From Rhodococcus sp. KBS0724 (GTDB lineage Bacteria > Actinomycetota > Actinomycetes > Mycobacteriales > Mycobacteriaceae): a DNA stretch of 64,000 nt. Of this stretch, positions 7,674 to 16,569 are shown piece after piece. A model generated the notes under the pieces. That model was not told where the DNA came from, did not search any database, and was given only the letters and a program-made list of their open reading frames with translations. The position numbers were made by a program, and so were the translations under genes. Where the stretch lies: NCBI RefSeq assembly GCF_005938745.2, contig NZ_VCBX02000001.1:5966501-6030500 (forward strand). Direction: 5' to 3'. The first letter of the stretch is position 1, and the number at the start of each line of letters is the position of its first letter.

Positions 7674-9080
7674 ATGAAAAATCCGAACACCCGGAGGACA
7701 CGTCGACCGCTCGCACTGGTCGCGCTTGCCTCGGCGGCAGTATTCGCGCTCGCCGCCTGCACCTCCGGATCTGATTCCGCGAAAACTTCGGAAAGCAGCA
7801 CGAAGCTCCCCGCCACCGAGGCACCCGCAACGGTCACAGTTCCCGATACCACCGTCGGCAAACAGATCACGTGGCTTCTCGACGTGGTCAACACGAGCAC
7901 GCCATTGAACCAGGAAGAGATCGCCGGGCACTTCGGTCCCGGTGCACCGATCGTGTTGGTGCCTTCGGACTTCGACTCGATTCGCGCCGGGCAACCCTGG
8001 ACCACAGTCGATTACACGGGCGGCGACACCGACGGCACCGTTTCCATCACCAGCGCAACCGGCGGCTCGATCGACATGAACGTCGTCGTCGACGGCAGCG
8101 GACTGATCCTGGGGATGGCGATTACGCCGACACCGACGCCACACATACCGGCCGCGTCGTGGCAGGAACTTGAGACTGCCGTCAAAGCACTCCCGGCACC
8201 GACCAATCTGACCGTCACCGAGGTGACCGGAGGCAAGAACGCTGAAGTATTCAGCGTCGGTGACACGTCGGCGCAGCCCACGGGATCGACCATCAAGCTG
8301 TACGTCCTGGGCGCCGTTGCGACAGCGGTCAAGAACGGAACGCTCAGCTGGGATCAGAAGCTCACCGTCACCGACGACCTCAAGTCGATGCCCGGCGGCA
8401 CCATGCAGGACCTGCCGGCAGGAACCGAAGTCACGGTCCGGGAAACTGCCGGCAAAATGATCTCGATCAGCGACAACACCGCCACCGACATGCTGATCGC
8501 CGCACTTGGGAGTGAACAGGTCGAGGCTGAATTCGTTGCGATGGGTATGGCGGATCCATCACTGAACATTCCATTCAAGCCGACCCGTGCACTGTTCCAA
8601 CTCGGATGGGGCGACGAAGGCGCACAACGCATCGCCTGGCGCGACGGAACTCCCGATGAGCGACGCACGATACTCGCTGCGCTCCCGACCGGCCTGGTAG
8701 ACATCCCGCCGACCGCGTTCACCACCCCGGCATGGCCGTTCGATATCGACTGGTTCGCCACTCCGGCCGACCTGCGTGCTGCGCTGGTCTCACTGCAAGC
8801 GATGGCGAAAACCGAAAGCGGTGCACCGGTGCGGGACATCCTCGCTGAGGATCCGGCACTGAGTGCCGAGTCCGCACAGTGGTTCACCTACGGCGGGTTC
8901 AAGGGCGGGAGTTCCATCGGAGTTCTTGCCGGGGCCTGGTACCTCGAACACGACGACCGCGCGTGGGTGGTCACGATGCAAACCCATGGCGAGGATGCCG
9001 CACTTGTCGCGGATCCGACGCTATATTTCGATCCGGCCGACGACGCGATGCTCCTCATCCGCAAGGACGTCACCGGCTGA
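7674..9080 (+). CDS. Lipoprotein with class A beta-lactamase-like serine hydrolase domain
   Basis: A 468-residue secreted lipoprotein. A basic, hydrophobic signal ends in the lipobox LAAC with Cys29. Residues about 60-150 form an N-terminal domain rich in beta strands, followed by a PTPTPH linker. Residues about 160-468 carry the penicillin-binding fold: STIK (Ser205, Lys208), SDN (266-268) and KGG (410-412) in the right order. The class A omega-loop ExxxN pattern is not evident. It therefore may be a carboxypeptidase or esterase relative rather than a true beta-lactamase. It would sit on the outer face of the cytoplasmic membrane and act on peptidoglycan or a beta-lactam. Confidence 0.83.
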   Translation: MKNPNTRRTRRPLALVALASAAVFALAACTSGSDSAKTSESSTKLPATEAPATVTVPDTTVGKQITWLLDVVNTSTPLNQEEIAGHFGPGAPIVLVPSDFDSIRAGQPWTTVDYTGGDTDGTVSITSATGGSIDMNVVVDGSGLILGMAITPTPTPHIPAASWQELETAVKALPAPTNLTVTEVTGGKNAEVFSVGDTSAQPTGSTIKLYVLGAVATAVKNGTLSWDQKLTVTDDLKSMPGGTMQDLPAGTEVTVRETAGKMISISDNTATDMLIAALGSEQVEAEFVAMGMADPSLNIPFKPTRALFQLGWGDEGAQRIAWRDGTPDERRTILAALPTGLVDIPPTAFTTPAWPFDIDWFATPADLRAALVSLQAMAKTESGAPVRDILAEDPALSAESAQWFTYGGFKGGSSIGVLAGAWYLEHDDRAWVVTMQTHGEDAALVADPTLYFDPADDAMLLIRKDVTG

Positions 9081-9082
9081 TC

Positions 9083-9152
9083 AGCGGCCGAACTGTCGGG
9101 CCATGCCTATCGAATCCGTCTTGCATTTCGCTTGGCCCGACAAGCTGCCGCT
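9083..9152. terminator. Long imperfect inverted repeat after the beta-lactamase-like gene
   Basis: AGCGGC (9083-9088) and TGTCGGGCC (9094-9102) are matched by GGCCCGACA (9134-9142) and GCCGCT (9147-9152). The stem is interrupted and the loop is about 31 bases. It lies between the lipoprotein stop and the next start, so it may act as a terminator or processing site. There is no T-run. Confidence 0.4.
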
Positions 9153-9164
9153 AGGCTGAAGTCT

Positions 9165-9641
9165 ATGTCCGAACGCGACCGCGATGTCGGCGGAAAGCCA
9201 CTCAACGCACGCCCACGCGACGGTCTCGGGCGCCCACTGCCTCGCGACGCGACGGACGGCGTCCCGCGTATTCCGGACGACGTGCGGCTGCCGCCGGACG
9301 AGTCGATCACCGAGGCACAACGCCTGCTCGATCACGGCATGCCCTTCCATGCACACGAGATCCTCGAAGGAACCTGGAAGAACGCTCCAGCCGAGGAGCG
9401 CGACCTGTGGCAGGGACTGGCTCAACTGGCCGTCGGACTCACACACTTGCTGCGCGGAAACACCACCGGCGCGGTGTCGCTGCTGACCCAGGGACACGAT
9501 CGAATCAGGCACTACGAGATCGAAAGTCCCCACGACCTCGACATTGCAGGTTTACTGACATGGTCCGAGCATCTGATTGCCGAGATCGAGCGTCCCGGTG
9601 ATTTCCCCGCCCCTCCGATTCCGAGGTTGAGAATTCCCTGA
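9165..9641 (+). CDS. DUF309 family protein
   Basis: A 158-residue protein with the DUF309 signature FHAHEILEGTWKN (about residues 62-74) followed by ERDLWQGLAQLAVGLTHLLR. The conserved H, E and W residues suggest a metal or nucleotide site, but the family has no settled function. The start is the ATG of MSERDRDVGG; upstream in-frame sequence has no good ribosome site. The stop overlaps the start of the LON-domain gene as TGATG, so the two are translationally coupled. Confidence 0.8.
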   Translation: MSERDRDVGGKPLNARPRDGLGRPLPRDATDGVPRIPDDVRLPPDESITEAQRLLDHGMPFHAHEILEGTWKNAPAEERDLWQGLAQLAVGLTHLLRGNTTGAVSLLTQGHDRIRHYEIESPHDLDIAGLLTWSEHLIAEIERPGDFPAPPIPRLRIP

Positions 9642-10279
9642 TGCCTATCTTCCCGATGTTCCCGCTCGGCTCCGCATTGCTCCCAGGTGAACTGTTGCCG
9701 CTGAACATCTTCGAGCCTCGGTACCGGGCGCTCGTCGAGAACGTTCTCCAGGCAGCTGACGGTCCGCTGTTCGGAGTTGTCCTTATCGCTCGCGGTCACG
9801 AGGTAGGTGGCGGGGAATCACGCCACGACGTCGGCACCCTGGCCCGCATCGAGTCTCATGTCGAGATGGGTGCCGGGCGATATCAGTTGTACTGCCGAAC
9901 GGAAGACCGCATTCGGGTCACACGGTGGCTGCCGGACGATCCTTATCCGCTTGCCGAGGTCGAATTGTGGCCGGACGAGAACAACGGAACCCCGGTCACC
10001 GCCTACGAATACGACTCGCTTCTCGAGCGCATCGAGTTCATGTACGGAATGTTGGGAAAGCTTGCACTTCGCGCTGGGGAACAGACTCCACGGATGCCTG
10101 CCCCACCGTCTCCTCTGGATCCGTTGGGTTCTCGGCTCTACGCCCTGGCCCGCAGTATTCCGATGGGCGACGCCGACCGCCTGGCGATATTGACCGCGCC
10201 AGGCGCCGACGAACGTATCCGCACACTGTCGGAGGCAGTCGAGAACACCATCGAGGTGGCACAGTTCAATCTGCTCTGA
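9641..10279 (+). CDS. LON peptidase substrate-binding domain protein
   Basis: A 212-residue stand-alone LON N-terminal domain. The diagnostic opening FPMFPLGSALLPGELLPLNI and FEPRYRALVENVL are present, followed by the VGTLARI strand. No ATPase or protease domain is attached. Such proteins are thought to recognise unfolded proteins or act as cereblon-fold ligand binders; the role here is unknown. It is coupled to the DUF309 gene. The 3' end overlaps the convergent ABC ATPase gene by 14 bp. Confidence 0.85.
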   Translation: MPIFPMFPLGSALLPGELLPLNIFEPRYRALVENVLQAADGPLFGVVLIARGHEVGGGESRHDVGTLARIESHVEMGAGRYQLYCRTEDRIRVTRWLPDDPYPLAEVELWPDENNGTPVTAYEYDSLLERIEFMYGMLGKLALRAGEQTPRMPAPPSPLDPLGSRLYALARSIPMGDADRLAILTAPGADERIRTLSEAVENTIEVAQFNLL

Positions 10280-11129
10280 GTGAAGTGACATCGTGTTCGG
10301 TCAGTAACCGACGAAGTTCTTCGCGCTCTGCGCGGTCGACCGCGCCGCCGTGCAGCGTCGGCGCCGAACCGACAAGAAGCCGGCTGTACGGATGCACGGG
10401 CCGACGCAGAACATCAGCCGTCGATCCTTCCTCCACGACCCGCCCTCGATAAAGCACGATGAGTCGATCCGTGACTCCCGCGACAGAGCCGAGGTCGTGA
10501 GAAATGAACAGCAACGTTGCACCCGAGTCGCGTAGTGAAGCGAGAATCTCGATGACATTGACGCGGTTTGCCGAGTCGAGCGCGCTCACCGGTTCGTCCA
10601 GGATGATGAGCCGGGGGTCGGTGATGAGCGCACGCGCGACCGCGACTCGCTGACGCTGGCCGCCCGAAATCTCACCGGGGAATCGGGGAAGAATATCGGC
10701 GTCGAGTGCAACTGTCGCCAGACGCGCTGCAACCCGTTCACGGATCTCGTCACGACCGAGTCTGCCTGCAATTTCGAGAGGCTCTGCCAGCGACTGCGCG
10801 ATCGTACGCTCCGGGTCGAGACTGCGCAGCGGATCCTGAAAGACATACTGCACGATGCCTTCTCGTCGGAAATTACGCCACTGGGCCCGTGAAAGCGTGG
10901 TCAGATCGTGATTGTCGACCTGGATGTCTCCACCATCGGTCTCGACAAGTCCGAGTATCGCGCGCGCGATAGTCGACTTACCCGAACCCGTCTCGCCGAT
11001 CAGGCCGAGCGCTTCACCGGGAGCGATTCGGAAACTGACGTCGTCGAGGATCTGACGGCGCTTCGTTCCACGGCCGTAGGAGACGTCGAGGTTTCGGACG
11101 TCGAGCAAGGGCGTCGGGTCAAGAGACAT
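10266..11129 (-). CDS. Peptide-type ABC importer, second ATPase (OppF/DppF-like)
   Basis: A 287-residue ATP-binding subunit. Walker A is GETGSGKST (about residues 45-53), the Q-loop YVFQDPLRSLDP, the signature SGGQRQR, Walker B LIILDEP, and the H-switch SHDLG. The start is the ATG of MSLDPTP, with GAGAGG nine bases upstream; a TTG three codons earlier is possible. It overlaps the preceding ATPase gene by 11 bp and is the last gene of the organosulfur-type operon. It energises import in the cytoplasm together with the ATPase next door. Confidence 0.92.
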   Translation of the reverse strand: MSLDPTPLLDVRNLDVSYGRGTKRRQILDDVSFRIAPGEALGLIGETGSGKSTIARAILGLVETDGGDIQVDNHDLTTLSRAQWRNFRREGIVQYVFQDPLRSLDPERTIAQSLAEPLEIAGRLGRDEIRERVAARLATVALDADILPRFPGEISGGQRQRVAVARALITDPRLIILDEPVSALDSANRVNVIEILASLRDSGATLLFISHDLGSVAGVTDRLIVLYRGRVVEEGSTADVLRRPVHPYSRLLVGSAPTLHGGAVDRAEREELRRLLTEHDVTSLRAD

Positions 11130-11970
11130 GTGCGGCAACCTCTCTCGTGAAGCGATCGAGACCGTAGAGCTCGTGTTCCGAGACTAATAGTCGGGTGTAC
11201 TCATGCTGCGGATCGTGCAGCACTTGCGCAGTCGATCCGCGCTCGACGATGACGCCGTTACGGAACACCACGACGTTGTCGGCAACTTGAGCGACAACGG
11301 CCAGATCGTGGGACACGACGATCAGTGAAAGCCCGTGACGCTCGGTCAGATCGACGATCAGGTCGAGCACTTCGGCCTGCACCGTGACGTCGAGTGCGGT
11401 CGTTGCCTCATCGGCGATCAGAATGCGCGGCTCGAGCGATACGGCAATAGCGAGGAGTACACGTTGAAGCATCCCTCCGGAGAGTTCGTGTGGGTACTGC
11501 CGGTACACCAATTCGGGATCGTGAATCCGCACTTCGTCGAGCAACGTCAACGCCTGCGCCTTTGCCGCCCGGCGCCCCAGTCCGCGTTTGACACGCAGCA
11601 CTTCGGCAACCTGCTTCCCGACCGGGATCGACGGATTCAGATACGATCCCGGATCTTGGAAGACCGCCGTAATTCCTGATCCGCGAACACGATTCCAGTC
11701 GACATTCGTGAACTGCGACGTGTCGTCGCCGAGAAGTTCGATCGTGCCTGAAGAGACAGCAAGGCCGGCGGGAAGCAGACCCAGTACCGCCCGGAGACTG
11801 ATCGATTTCCCGCTCCCCGATTCGCCGACGATACCGAGGACTTCCCCGCGTCGAAGTTCGAAATCGACACCGTCTACGAGAACAACCTCGTCGACCTCAT
11901 TGACAATCCGCAGATCATCCACGCGCAGAACCGTTTCCGGCTCGGTTTCCGTAGTCAGCAGTATCGACAT
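11119..11970 (-). CDS. Peptide-type ABC importer, first ATPase (OppD/DppD-like)
   Basis: A 283-residue ATP-binding subunit from MSILLTTETE; AAGGAGT lies upstream at a suitable distance. Motifs: Walker A GESGSGKS, Q-loop AVFQDPGSYLNP, a signature LSGGMLQR, Walker B ILIADEATTAL and SHDLAVVAQ. The AVFQDPxxxLNP Q-loop is the mark of oligopeptide/dipeptide/nickel importers. The gene starts 4 bp downstream of the permease stop and overlaps the second ATPase, as is normal for this five-gene importer. Confidence 0.92.
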   Translation of the reverse strand: MSILLTTETEPETVLRVDDLRIVNEVDEVVLVDGVDFELRRGEVLGIVGESGSGKSISLRAVLGLLPAGLAVSSGTIELLGDDTSQFTNVDWNRVRGSGITAVFQDPGSYLNPSIPVGKQVAEVLRVKRGLGRRAAKAQALTLLDEVRIHDPELVYRQYPHELSGGMLQRVLLAIAVSLEPRILIADEATTALDVTVQAEVLDLIVDLTERHGLSLIVVSHDLAVVAQVADNVVVFRNGVIVERGSTAQVLHDPQHEYTRLLVSEHELYGLDRFTREVAAHVS

Positions 11971-11974
11971 CGGT

Positions 11975-12844
11975 TCATACTCCTTGCTTCGGTGTGAGGC
12001 CTCGTCGACGACGTGACCGAGCGAGCAGTTGCCGACCTGACTCACCACTCACGTCACGGATGACGTCGGCAAGCATGTTGAACGCCCAGACAAGCACGAT
12101 GATCGGGATCGACGGAATGATCGGGGCAAACGGACGGAAGGTCAGGTATTTCAAATCGGAGGCAAGCATTCCGCCCCACGTCGGTGCGGGCGGCTGAACT
12201 CCGATGCCCAGAAAGCTCAGCGCTGCAACGGCAATAAGCCCGACACCGAGCGTGCTCGCCAGAGTTATCGCAAGCGGCGGAAGCACCTTGCCCGTCACGT
12301 GCTTACGCACGATCCAGGAGACGTCAGCGCCGGCGAGTTGAGCAGCCTCGACGTACGGCGAGTTCGCCACAGCGAGGGTCGATGCGCGGGCAACGCGGTA
12401 GAACGCCGGCGCGGTGAGCACACCGACGACAAGCATCGCTTGGGTGAGCGCATTGCCGAGCAGCGCAGTAACCGCCACGGCAAAAACAAGAAAGGGCAAA
12501 GCGATCAGGGTGTCGATCAGTCTGAGCGTCACCCACTCGAAGACGCGTCCCGAGTACACCGAGAGCACTCCGGGGACGGCACCGACAACAAGCCCGATCA
12601 CGCCTACTTGGACCGCGCTCGCGATGCTCAGCGGTGCGCCCGCCAACAATCGGCTCAGGGTGTCTCGGCCGAGGTAATCGGTGCCGAAAGGATGTTGGAA
12701 GGAAGGGCCGGAGAGAACGAGCTCCGATCCCTCCAGCGGGTCGTACGGCGCGAGGAGCGGACCGAAGGCCACGAGAAGAATCGCGACACCGATAATGAGG
12801 ATGGCGAAACGACCACTGCGGATCGCCCAGATATTGCGGAACAT
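11975..12844 (-). CDS. Peptide-type ABC importer, permease (OppC/DppC-like)
   Basis: A 289-residue inner-membrane protein with an N-terminal helix (FAILIIGVAILLVAFGPLLAP), the periplasmic motif PFGTDYLGRDTLSRLLAGA typical of OppC/DppC, and five further helices. The EAA loop that docks the ATPase is EAAQLAGADVSWIVRKHV. It is 1 bp downstream of the partner permease and immediately upstream of the two ATPase genes. Confidence 0.92.
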   Translation of the reverse strand: MFRNIWAIRSGRFAILIIGVAILLVAFGPLLAPYDPLEGSELVLSGPSFQHPFGTDYLGRDTLSRLLAGAPLSIASAVQVGVIGLVVGAVPGVLSVYSGRVFEWVTLRLIDTLIALPFLVFAVAVTALLGNALTQAMLVVGVLTAPAFYRVARASTLAVANSPYVEAAQLAGADVSWIVRKHVTGKVLPPLAITLASTLGVGLIAVAALSFLGIGVQPPAPTWGGMLASDLKYLTFRPFAPIIPSIPIIVLVWAFNMLADVIRDVSGESGRQLLARSRRRRGLTPKQGV

Positions 12845-12845
12845 T

Positions 12846-13877
12846 CTAGAGTCCTCTCGTCGCGGCGGGGATGATGCGGTTGAGGATGATGTTCACAACA
12901 AGGTTGAAGGCCACGACGAGCACAATCGACACCACAAGGACCCCTTGGACTGCGGGAACATCGCCGCGCTGGGCCGAGTCGGCGGCGAACCGCCCGTACC
13001 CGGAGATACCGAAGATCGTCTCGGTGACAACCGCGCCACCGAGGAGCGCCGGGAATTTGAGGCCGAGAAGCGCGACGGTCGGGCCGATCCCGTTCCGCAA
13101 TGCATGCACGAAAAAGATTCGCCGCGTGCCGAGTCCGCGTACCTGCGCCCCGACTATGTAGTTCTGGCGATAGACGTCGACGAGGCCCACGCGAGTCTGG
13201 CGGGCGACCTCCGCGACGGTGTCGACGCTCAACGCGAGCGCAGGAAGTGTGGCGTACCACAGCCACGGCCCGATCCCCTGCGCAACCGGTGCATAACCCG
13301 CCGCGGGGAACCACCCGAGACCTACCGCAAAAATCGATACGAGCAGAACGCCGACGATGAACGGCGGCATCGTGGAGATGAGCGTCGAGAACGCCGTGAT
13401 GGCCCGGTCGAGCAGCGAGGTCGGTCGAGCTGCTGCAAGAACTCCCAGTAGAAGTCCGACGGTCACACCGATCAGCAATGCGAGTCCCGCGATCGACAGA
13501 CTGATCAGCGCTCGGTCGAAGAGGAGCTCGGAGATGGAGAAACCGTTGTACCAACTCTCCCCCAGGTCACCGTGGAGCACCGCCCCCAACCAATCGAAAT
13601 ATTGCAGAAGGAAGGGACGATCAAGGCCCCACTCACGCTCGATCTGGGCCACGAGTTCCGGAGTGGCGTTGTCACCAGCCTGGAGATAGGCCGGTGACAA
13701 GCCACTGATCTGGCGCAACGAGAACGTGATGAACGTAGCGATCACGAAGACGGGCACAAAGATGCCGACCGAACGGAGAATCGTCACGGCAACACGCTTT
13801 GCAACCGACGGCCGGCGGAACGGAGCGCGCGGCGATTCAGCGCTCGGAGCGACCGCTGAATGCAGTTCGATGACCAT
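12846..13877 (-). CDS. Peptide-type ABC importer, permease (OppB/DppB-like)
   Basis: A 343-residue inner-membrane protein with an N-terminal cytoplasmic tail of about 30 residues, then the helix GIFVPVFVIATFITFSLRQI. It has the family's periplasmic segment (WGLDRPFLLQYFDWLGAVLHGDLGESW is the DppB-type pattern) and five more helices. The EAA-like loop is QNYIVGAQVRGLGTRRIFFV. It follows the LLM monooxygenase gene by 28 bp and pairs with the permease downstream. Confidence 0.92.
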   Translation of the reverse strand: MVIELHSAVAPSAESPRAPFRRPSVAKRVAVTILRSVGIFVPVFVIATFITFSLRQISGLSPAYLQAGDNATPELVAQIEREWGLDRPFLLQYFDWLGAVLHGDLGESWYNGFSISELLFDRALISLSIAGLALLIGVTVGLLLGVLAAARPTSLLDRAITAFSTLISTMPPFIVGVLLVSIFAVGLGWFPAAGYAPVAQGIGPWLWYATLPALALSVDTVAEVARQTRVGLVDVYRQNYIVGAQVRGLGTRRIFFVHALRNGIGPTVALLGLKFPALLGGAVVTETIFGISGYGRFAADSAQRGDVPAVQGVLVVSIVLVVAFNLVVNIILNRIIPAATRGL

Positions 13878-13905
13878 TGCTCTTCCTCTCTGCCGATTCC
13901 GAGGG

Positions 13906-14946
13906 TCAGCCGACGGGGATCGGCAGTGTGGACAGCGGATTTCGCGACAACACGTTCGGACGCACCGCCGACAGAGTCGGATAGATCTCTTCCGCGATCA
14001 CCGCGAGGCTCTCCCGGTAGTGCTTGTCGCCCAGGGCAAGTGGAACACTGAAGAGGTAGTCGGTGGATTCAGACACTGCGGCATCCTCCACCAACTCCGC
14101 GGCGATCTCCTCGGGTGTTCCGTGCAAAATGTAGAAATCACGCAAGATCTCGGACGGTGAAGCCCCGCGGGCAATCCACGGTGTCGCACCGGGATCGCGT
14201 TCGAGGTGCTCGGTGAAGAGCCGCACGGCATCCTTCTTGCTCTCGGCCGGAAGAACCGATCGAGACACCCCGATTCGCGGTGTGCGATCCGCAGGCAGCT
14301 CGCTCGAATACGCGTCGACAAGATCCTTCTGCACCGCGCCGGTCGGACCGCCGGAAGCAAAGCGATGCAACTGCAAAGCGTCTCCTGCCCGGCCGATGGA
14401 ACGCGCGGTGTCCACCTTCGACGTCGCTTGCCACAGACGCTGCGGAAGATCCCCAGCCGGCGGGTAGAAACCGAAGGTTTTTCCCTCTACTACGCGCTGG
14501 AGACCGAATGCCCCTCGCAGTCGGGCGAGGGCTTCCGCATAGAGTTCTTCGCGCCGGTTCTCGTCGAGGCCGAACGCGTCGTAAGCCGCTGCCGAGAATC
14601 CTCCTCCATTCCCTTTCCCCACACCAAGTTCCAGGCGATCACCGCTCAACGTGTTGACGACTGCCGCCGTCTCCGCGAGCCGTTGAGGGTGATCGAACGC
14701 AAGCGGAATGACGGCTGTACCGAGGCGCAGCCGATCTGTTCGCTCCGACAGTACCGCCAGGAGGGTCAGTGCGGAGGGCAGCCCGATATTCGAGAACCTG
14801 CCCTCCGCCACCCAGTAGGTTTCGTAGCCAAGTGATTCCGCTCGTACGGCATTGTCGAGGAGCACGGCATACCCGGCGCCTGCATTGTCGGTGACGGGCG
14901 GCACCTCGAAGAGCGCGAGCCCGGGGAGTGCTGTCGTCGTTGTCAT
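13906..14946 (-). CDS. LLM-class flavin-dependent oxidoreductase
   Basis: A 346-residue luciferase-fold protein. Visible features are the N-terminal strand ALFEVPP, the region ESLGYETYWVAEGRFSN, the strand LRLGTAVIPLAFDHPQRLAE and DRLELGVGKGNGG, all normal for bacterial luciferase-like monooxygenases that use FMNH2 or F420H2. It lies inside the ABC importer operon between the binding-protein and permease genes, so it probably oxidises the imported substrate. No flavin reductase gene is present in the window. Confidence 0.87.
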   Translation of the reverse strand: MTTTTALPGLALFEVPPVTDNAGAGYAVLLDNAVRAESLGYETYWVAEGRFSNIGLPSALTLLAVLSERTDRLRLGTAVIPLAFDHPQRLAETAAVVNTLSGDRLELGVGKGNGGGFSAAAYDAFGLDENRREELYAEALARLRGAFGLQRVVEGKTFGFYPPAGDLPQRLWQATSKVDTARSIGRAGDALQLHRFASGGPTGAVQKDLVDAYSSELPADRTPRIGVSRSVLPAESKKDAVRLFTEHLERDPGATPWIARGASPSEILRDFYILHGTPEEIAAELVEDAAVSESTDYLFSVPLALGDKHYRESLAVIAEEIYPTLSAVRPNVLSRNPLSTLPIPVG

Positions 14947-14990
14947 GGTGTGTCCTTCACTGAAGAGATGAATGCCGTACGACAGATCGA

Positions 14991-16529
14991 CTACTTGGAA
15001 CCGACCGTGATGCCGCGCCAGTTGAGGAATCCCTCACGGTTCTGGAAATCCGAGGAAACGTCAGACGACTTCGCCCAGGTGACCGGCTGCGCGAAGAGCG
15101 GGATACTCGAACCGTTCAGGAATCCGGCAGTGGACGCCGCACGAGCGACCTCCGGGTATTCCGGTGCATCGATCGGCGTCGCCCGCAACTTCGCGAGTGC
15201 CGCCTGGAATTCGGGGGACGAATACGGCGAACTCAAGTTGAGCACCCCACCGACGTCGTAGTGCTCGGTGAGCGTCTGTGCCTGCGAATTCCGGCCGACG
15301 TAGCCATAGGTGGAGAACGCCTGAGTCTTCCCGAAGTAGCCCTTCGACCAGTTCGGATTCTTGTTGATGGTGACCTTCACGCCGATTGCGGCCAGTTGTG
15401 ACTGAATCAGCTCAGACTGGGAATCAGCCGAATACGGTGACGCGTCCAGCGTCACTTCCAGGCCGTCTGGGTGACCGGCCTCGGCGAGAAGAGATTTAGC
15501 CCGCGCCGGGTCGAACTTGTACACACCCTCGATCGCATCGGCAAAGAGCGGATGCCCCTCGGGGACGAGTTGATTAGCGACTTCACCCTCACCGAGAGTG
15601 ACCTTGTCGACGAACTCCTGCGAGTTGACTGCCAGACGGAATGCTTCGACGACGCGAGGATCGTCGAACGGTGCAATGTTTCGATTGACGCTCAGGAACT
15701 GAACTGCCCAGTTTTTCGTGATGTCCTGAACCAGATCGAGATTGGCAGCGCGAGCAGCCTGAATCTGCGTGACGTCGACTGTGACGAAGTTGTAGACCCC
15801 AGTCTGTACTGCCGAGACGAGGCTCGCAGCGTCGTTACCGAAGTGGATCTCGATCCGATCGATGTGGATATTGTCTGCGTCCCAGTAGTTCTGGAACTTC
15901 TCGAGAGTGATGTGCGACTCCGGGACAAGCTCGACCACCTTGAAGGGCCCGGCTCCGACGGGGTTACGCGTGTTGAGTGCATCGACGTCCTTCTCGGCAG
16001 CTACCTGGCTCGTGATGAGACCGGCACGAATGCTGAAGAGGTACGGAATCTGGTAGTCGACGCTCTTGAGGTTGACCGTGAAATTGAGTTCGTCGTCGAC
16101 GACGACGTCCTTGATGTTGCTGTACGACCCGGCAAGCGCCGAGTTCTTCTGCGTGATTGCTCGATTTATGTAGTACGCCACCGCTTCTGCGTTGACAGGG
16201 CTGTCATCCTGAAAGGTCAATCCGGGACGCAGCGTGAATGTGACTGCTGTGCCGTCGGCGTTGTATTCCCAACTCTCCGCGAGCGCGGGGGCCGGCTTGC
16301 CGTTCTCGTCCTGAATGAGAAGCGGTTCGTAAATCGGAGTCAGGTTGACAGTGGCACCGGTTGCGCCGGTGACGATCGGGTCCCAGTTTCCGGGAGCAAC
16401 GCCGGCCTGACCCCACTTGACGACAGCACCGCCGGACGTGGATCCACCAGCTGATGAGCAGCCGGCCAGCACCAGTATGGAGGCCGTGGCGAGTCCCACG
16501 AGAGCCGTGAGACGGCGGGAGAATTTCAT
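14991..16529 (-). CDS. Peptide-type ABC importer, substrate-binding lipoprotein
   Basis: A 512-residue family 5 extracellular solute-binding protein. The signal peptide has the lipobox LAGC, with Cys24 as the lipid-modified residue. NWDPIVTGATGATVNLTPIYEPLLI and TFTLRPGLTFQDDSPVNAEAV are the DppA/OppA pattern. It sits in the operon between the two monooxygenase genes. Its ligand decides what the cluster handles; the linked enzymes suggest a sulfur-containing organic compound, which is inference. Confidence 0.92.
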   Translation of the reverse strand: MKFSRRLTALVGLATASILVLAGCSSAGGSTSGGAVVKWGQAGVAPGNWDPIVTGATGATVNLTPIYEPLLIQDENGKPAPALAESWEYNADGTAVTFTLRPGLTFQDDSPVNAEAVAYYINRAITQKNSALAGSYSNIKDVVVDDELNFTVNLKSVDYQIPYLFSIRAGLITSQVAAEKDVDALNTRNPVGAGPFKVVELVPESHITLEKFQNYWDADNIHIDRIEIHFGNDAASLVSAVQTGVYNFVTVDVTQIQAARAANLDLVQDITKNWAVQFLSVNRNIAPFDDPRVVEAFRLAVNSQEFVDKVTLGEGEVANQLVPEGHPLFADAIEGVYKFDPARAKSLLAEAGHPDGLEVTLDASPYSADSQSELIQSQLAAIGVKVTINKNPNWSKGYFGKTQAFSTYGYVGRNSQAQTLTEHYDVGGVLNLSSPYSSPEFQAALAKLRATPIDAPEYPEVARAASTAGFLNGSSIPLFAQPVTWAKSSDVSSDFQNREGFLNWRGITVGSK

Positions 16530-16569
16530 CGGTGAACTTTCTTCGTAAGGTCCGGCAAGAGTGGATTGT

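Noticed and set aside
7405..7677. A 90-codon frame ahead of the beta-lactamase-like gene.
   Set aside because: No ribosome site, no recognisable pattern, rich in Arg and Ser, and it overlaps the next start.
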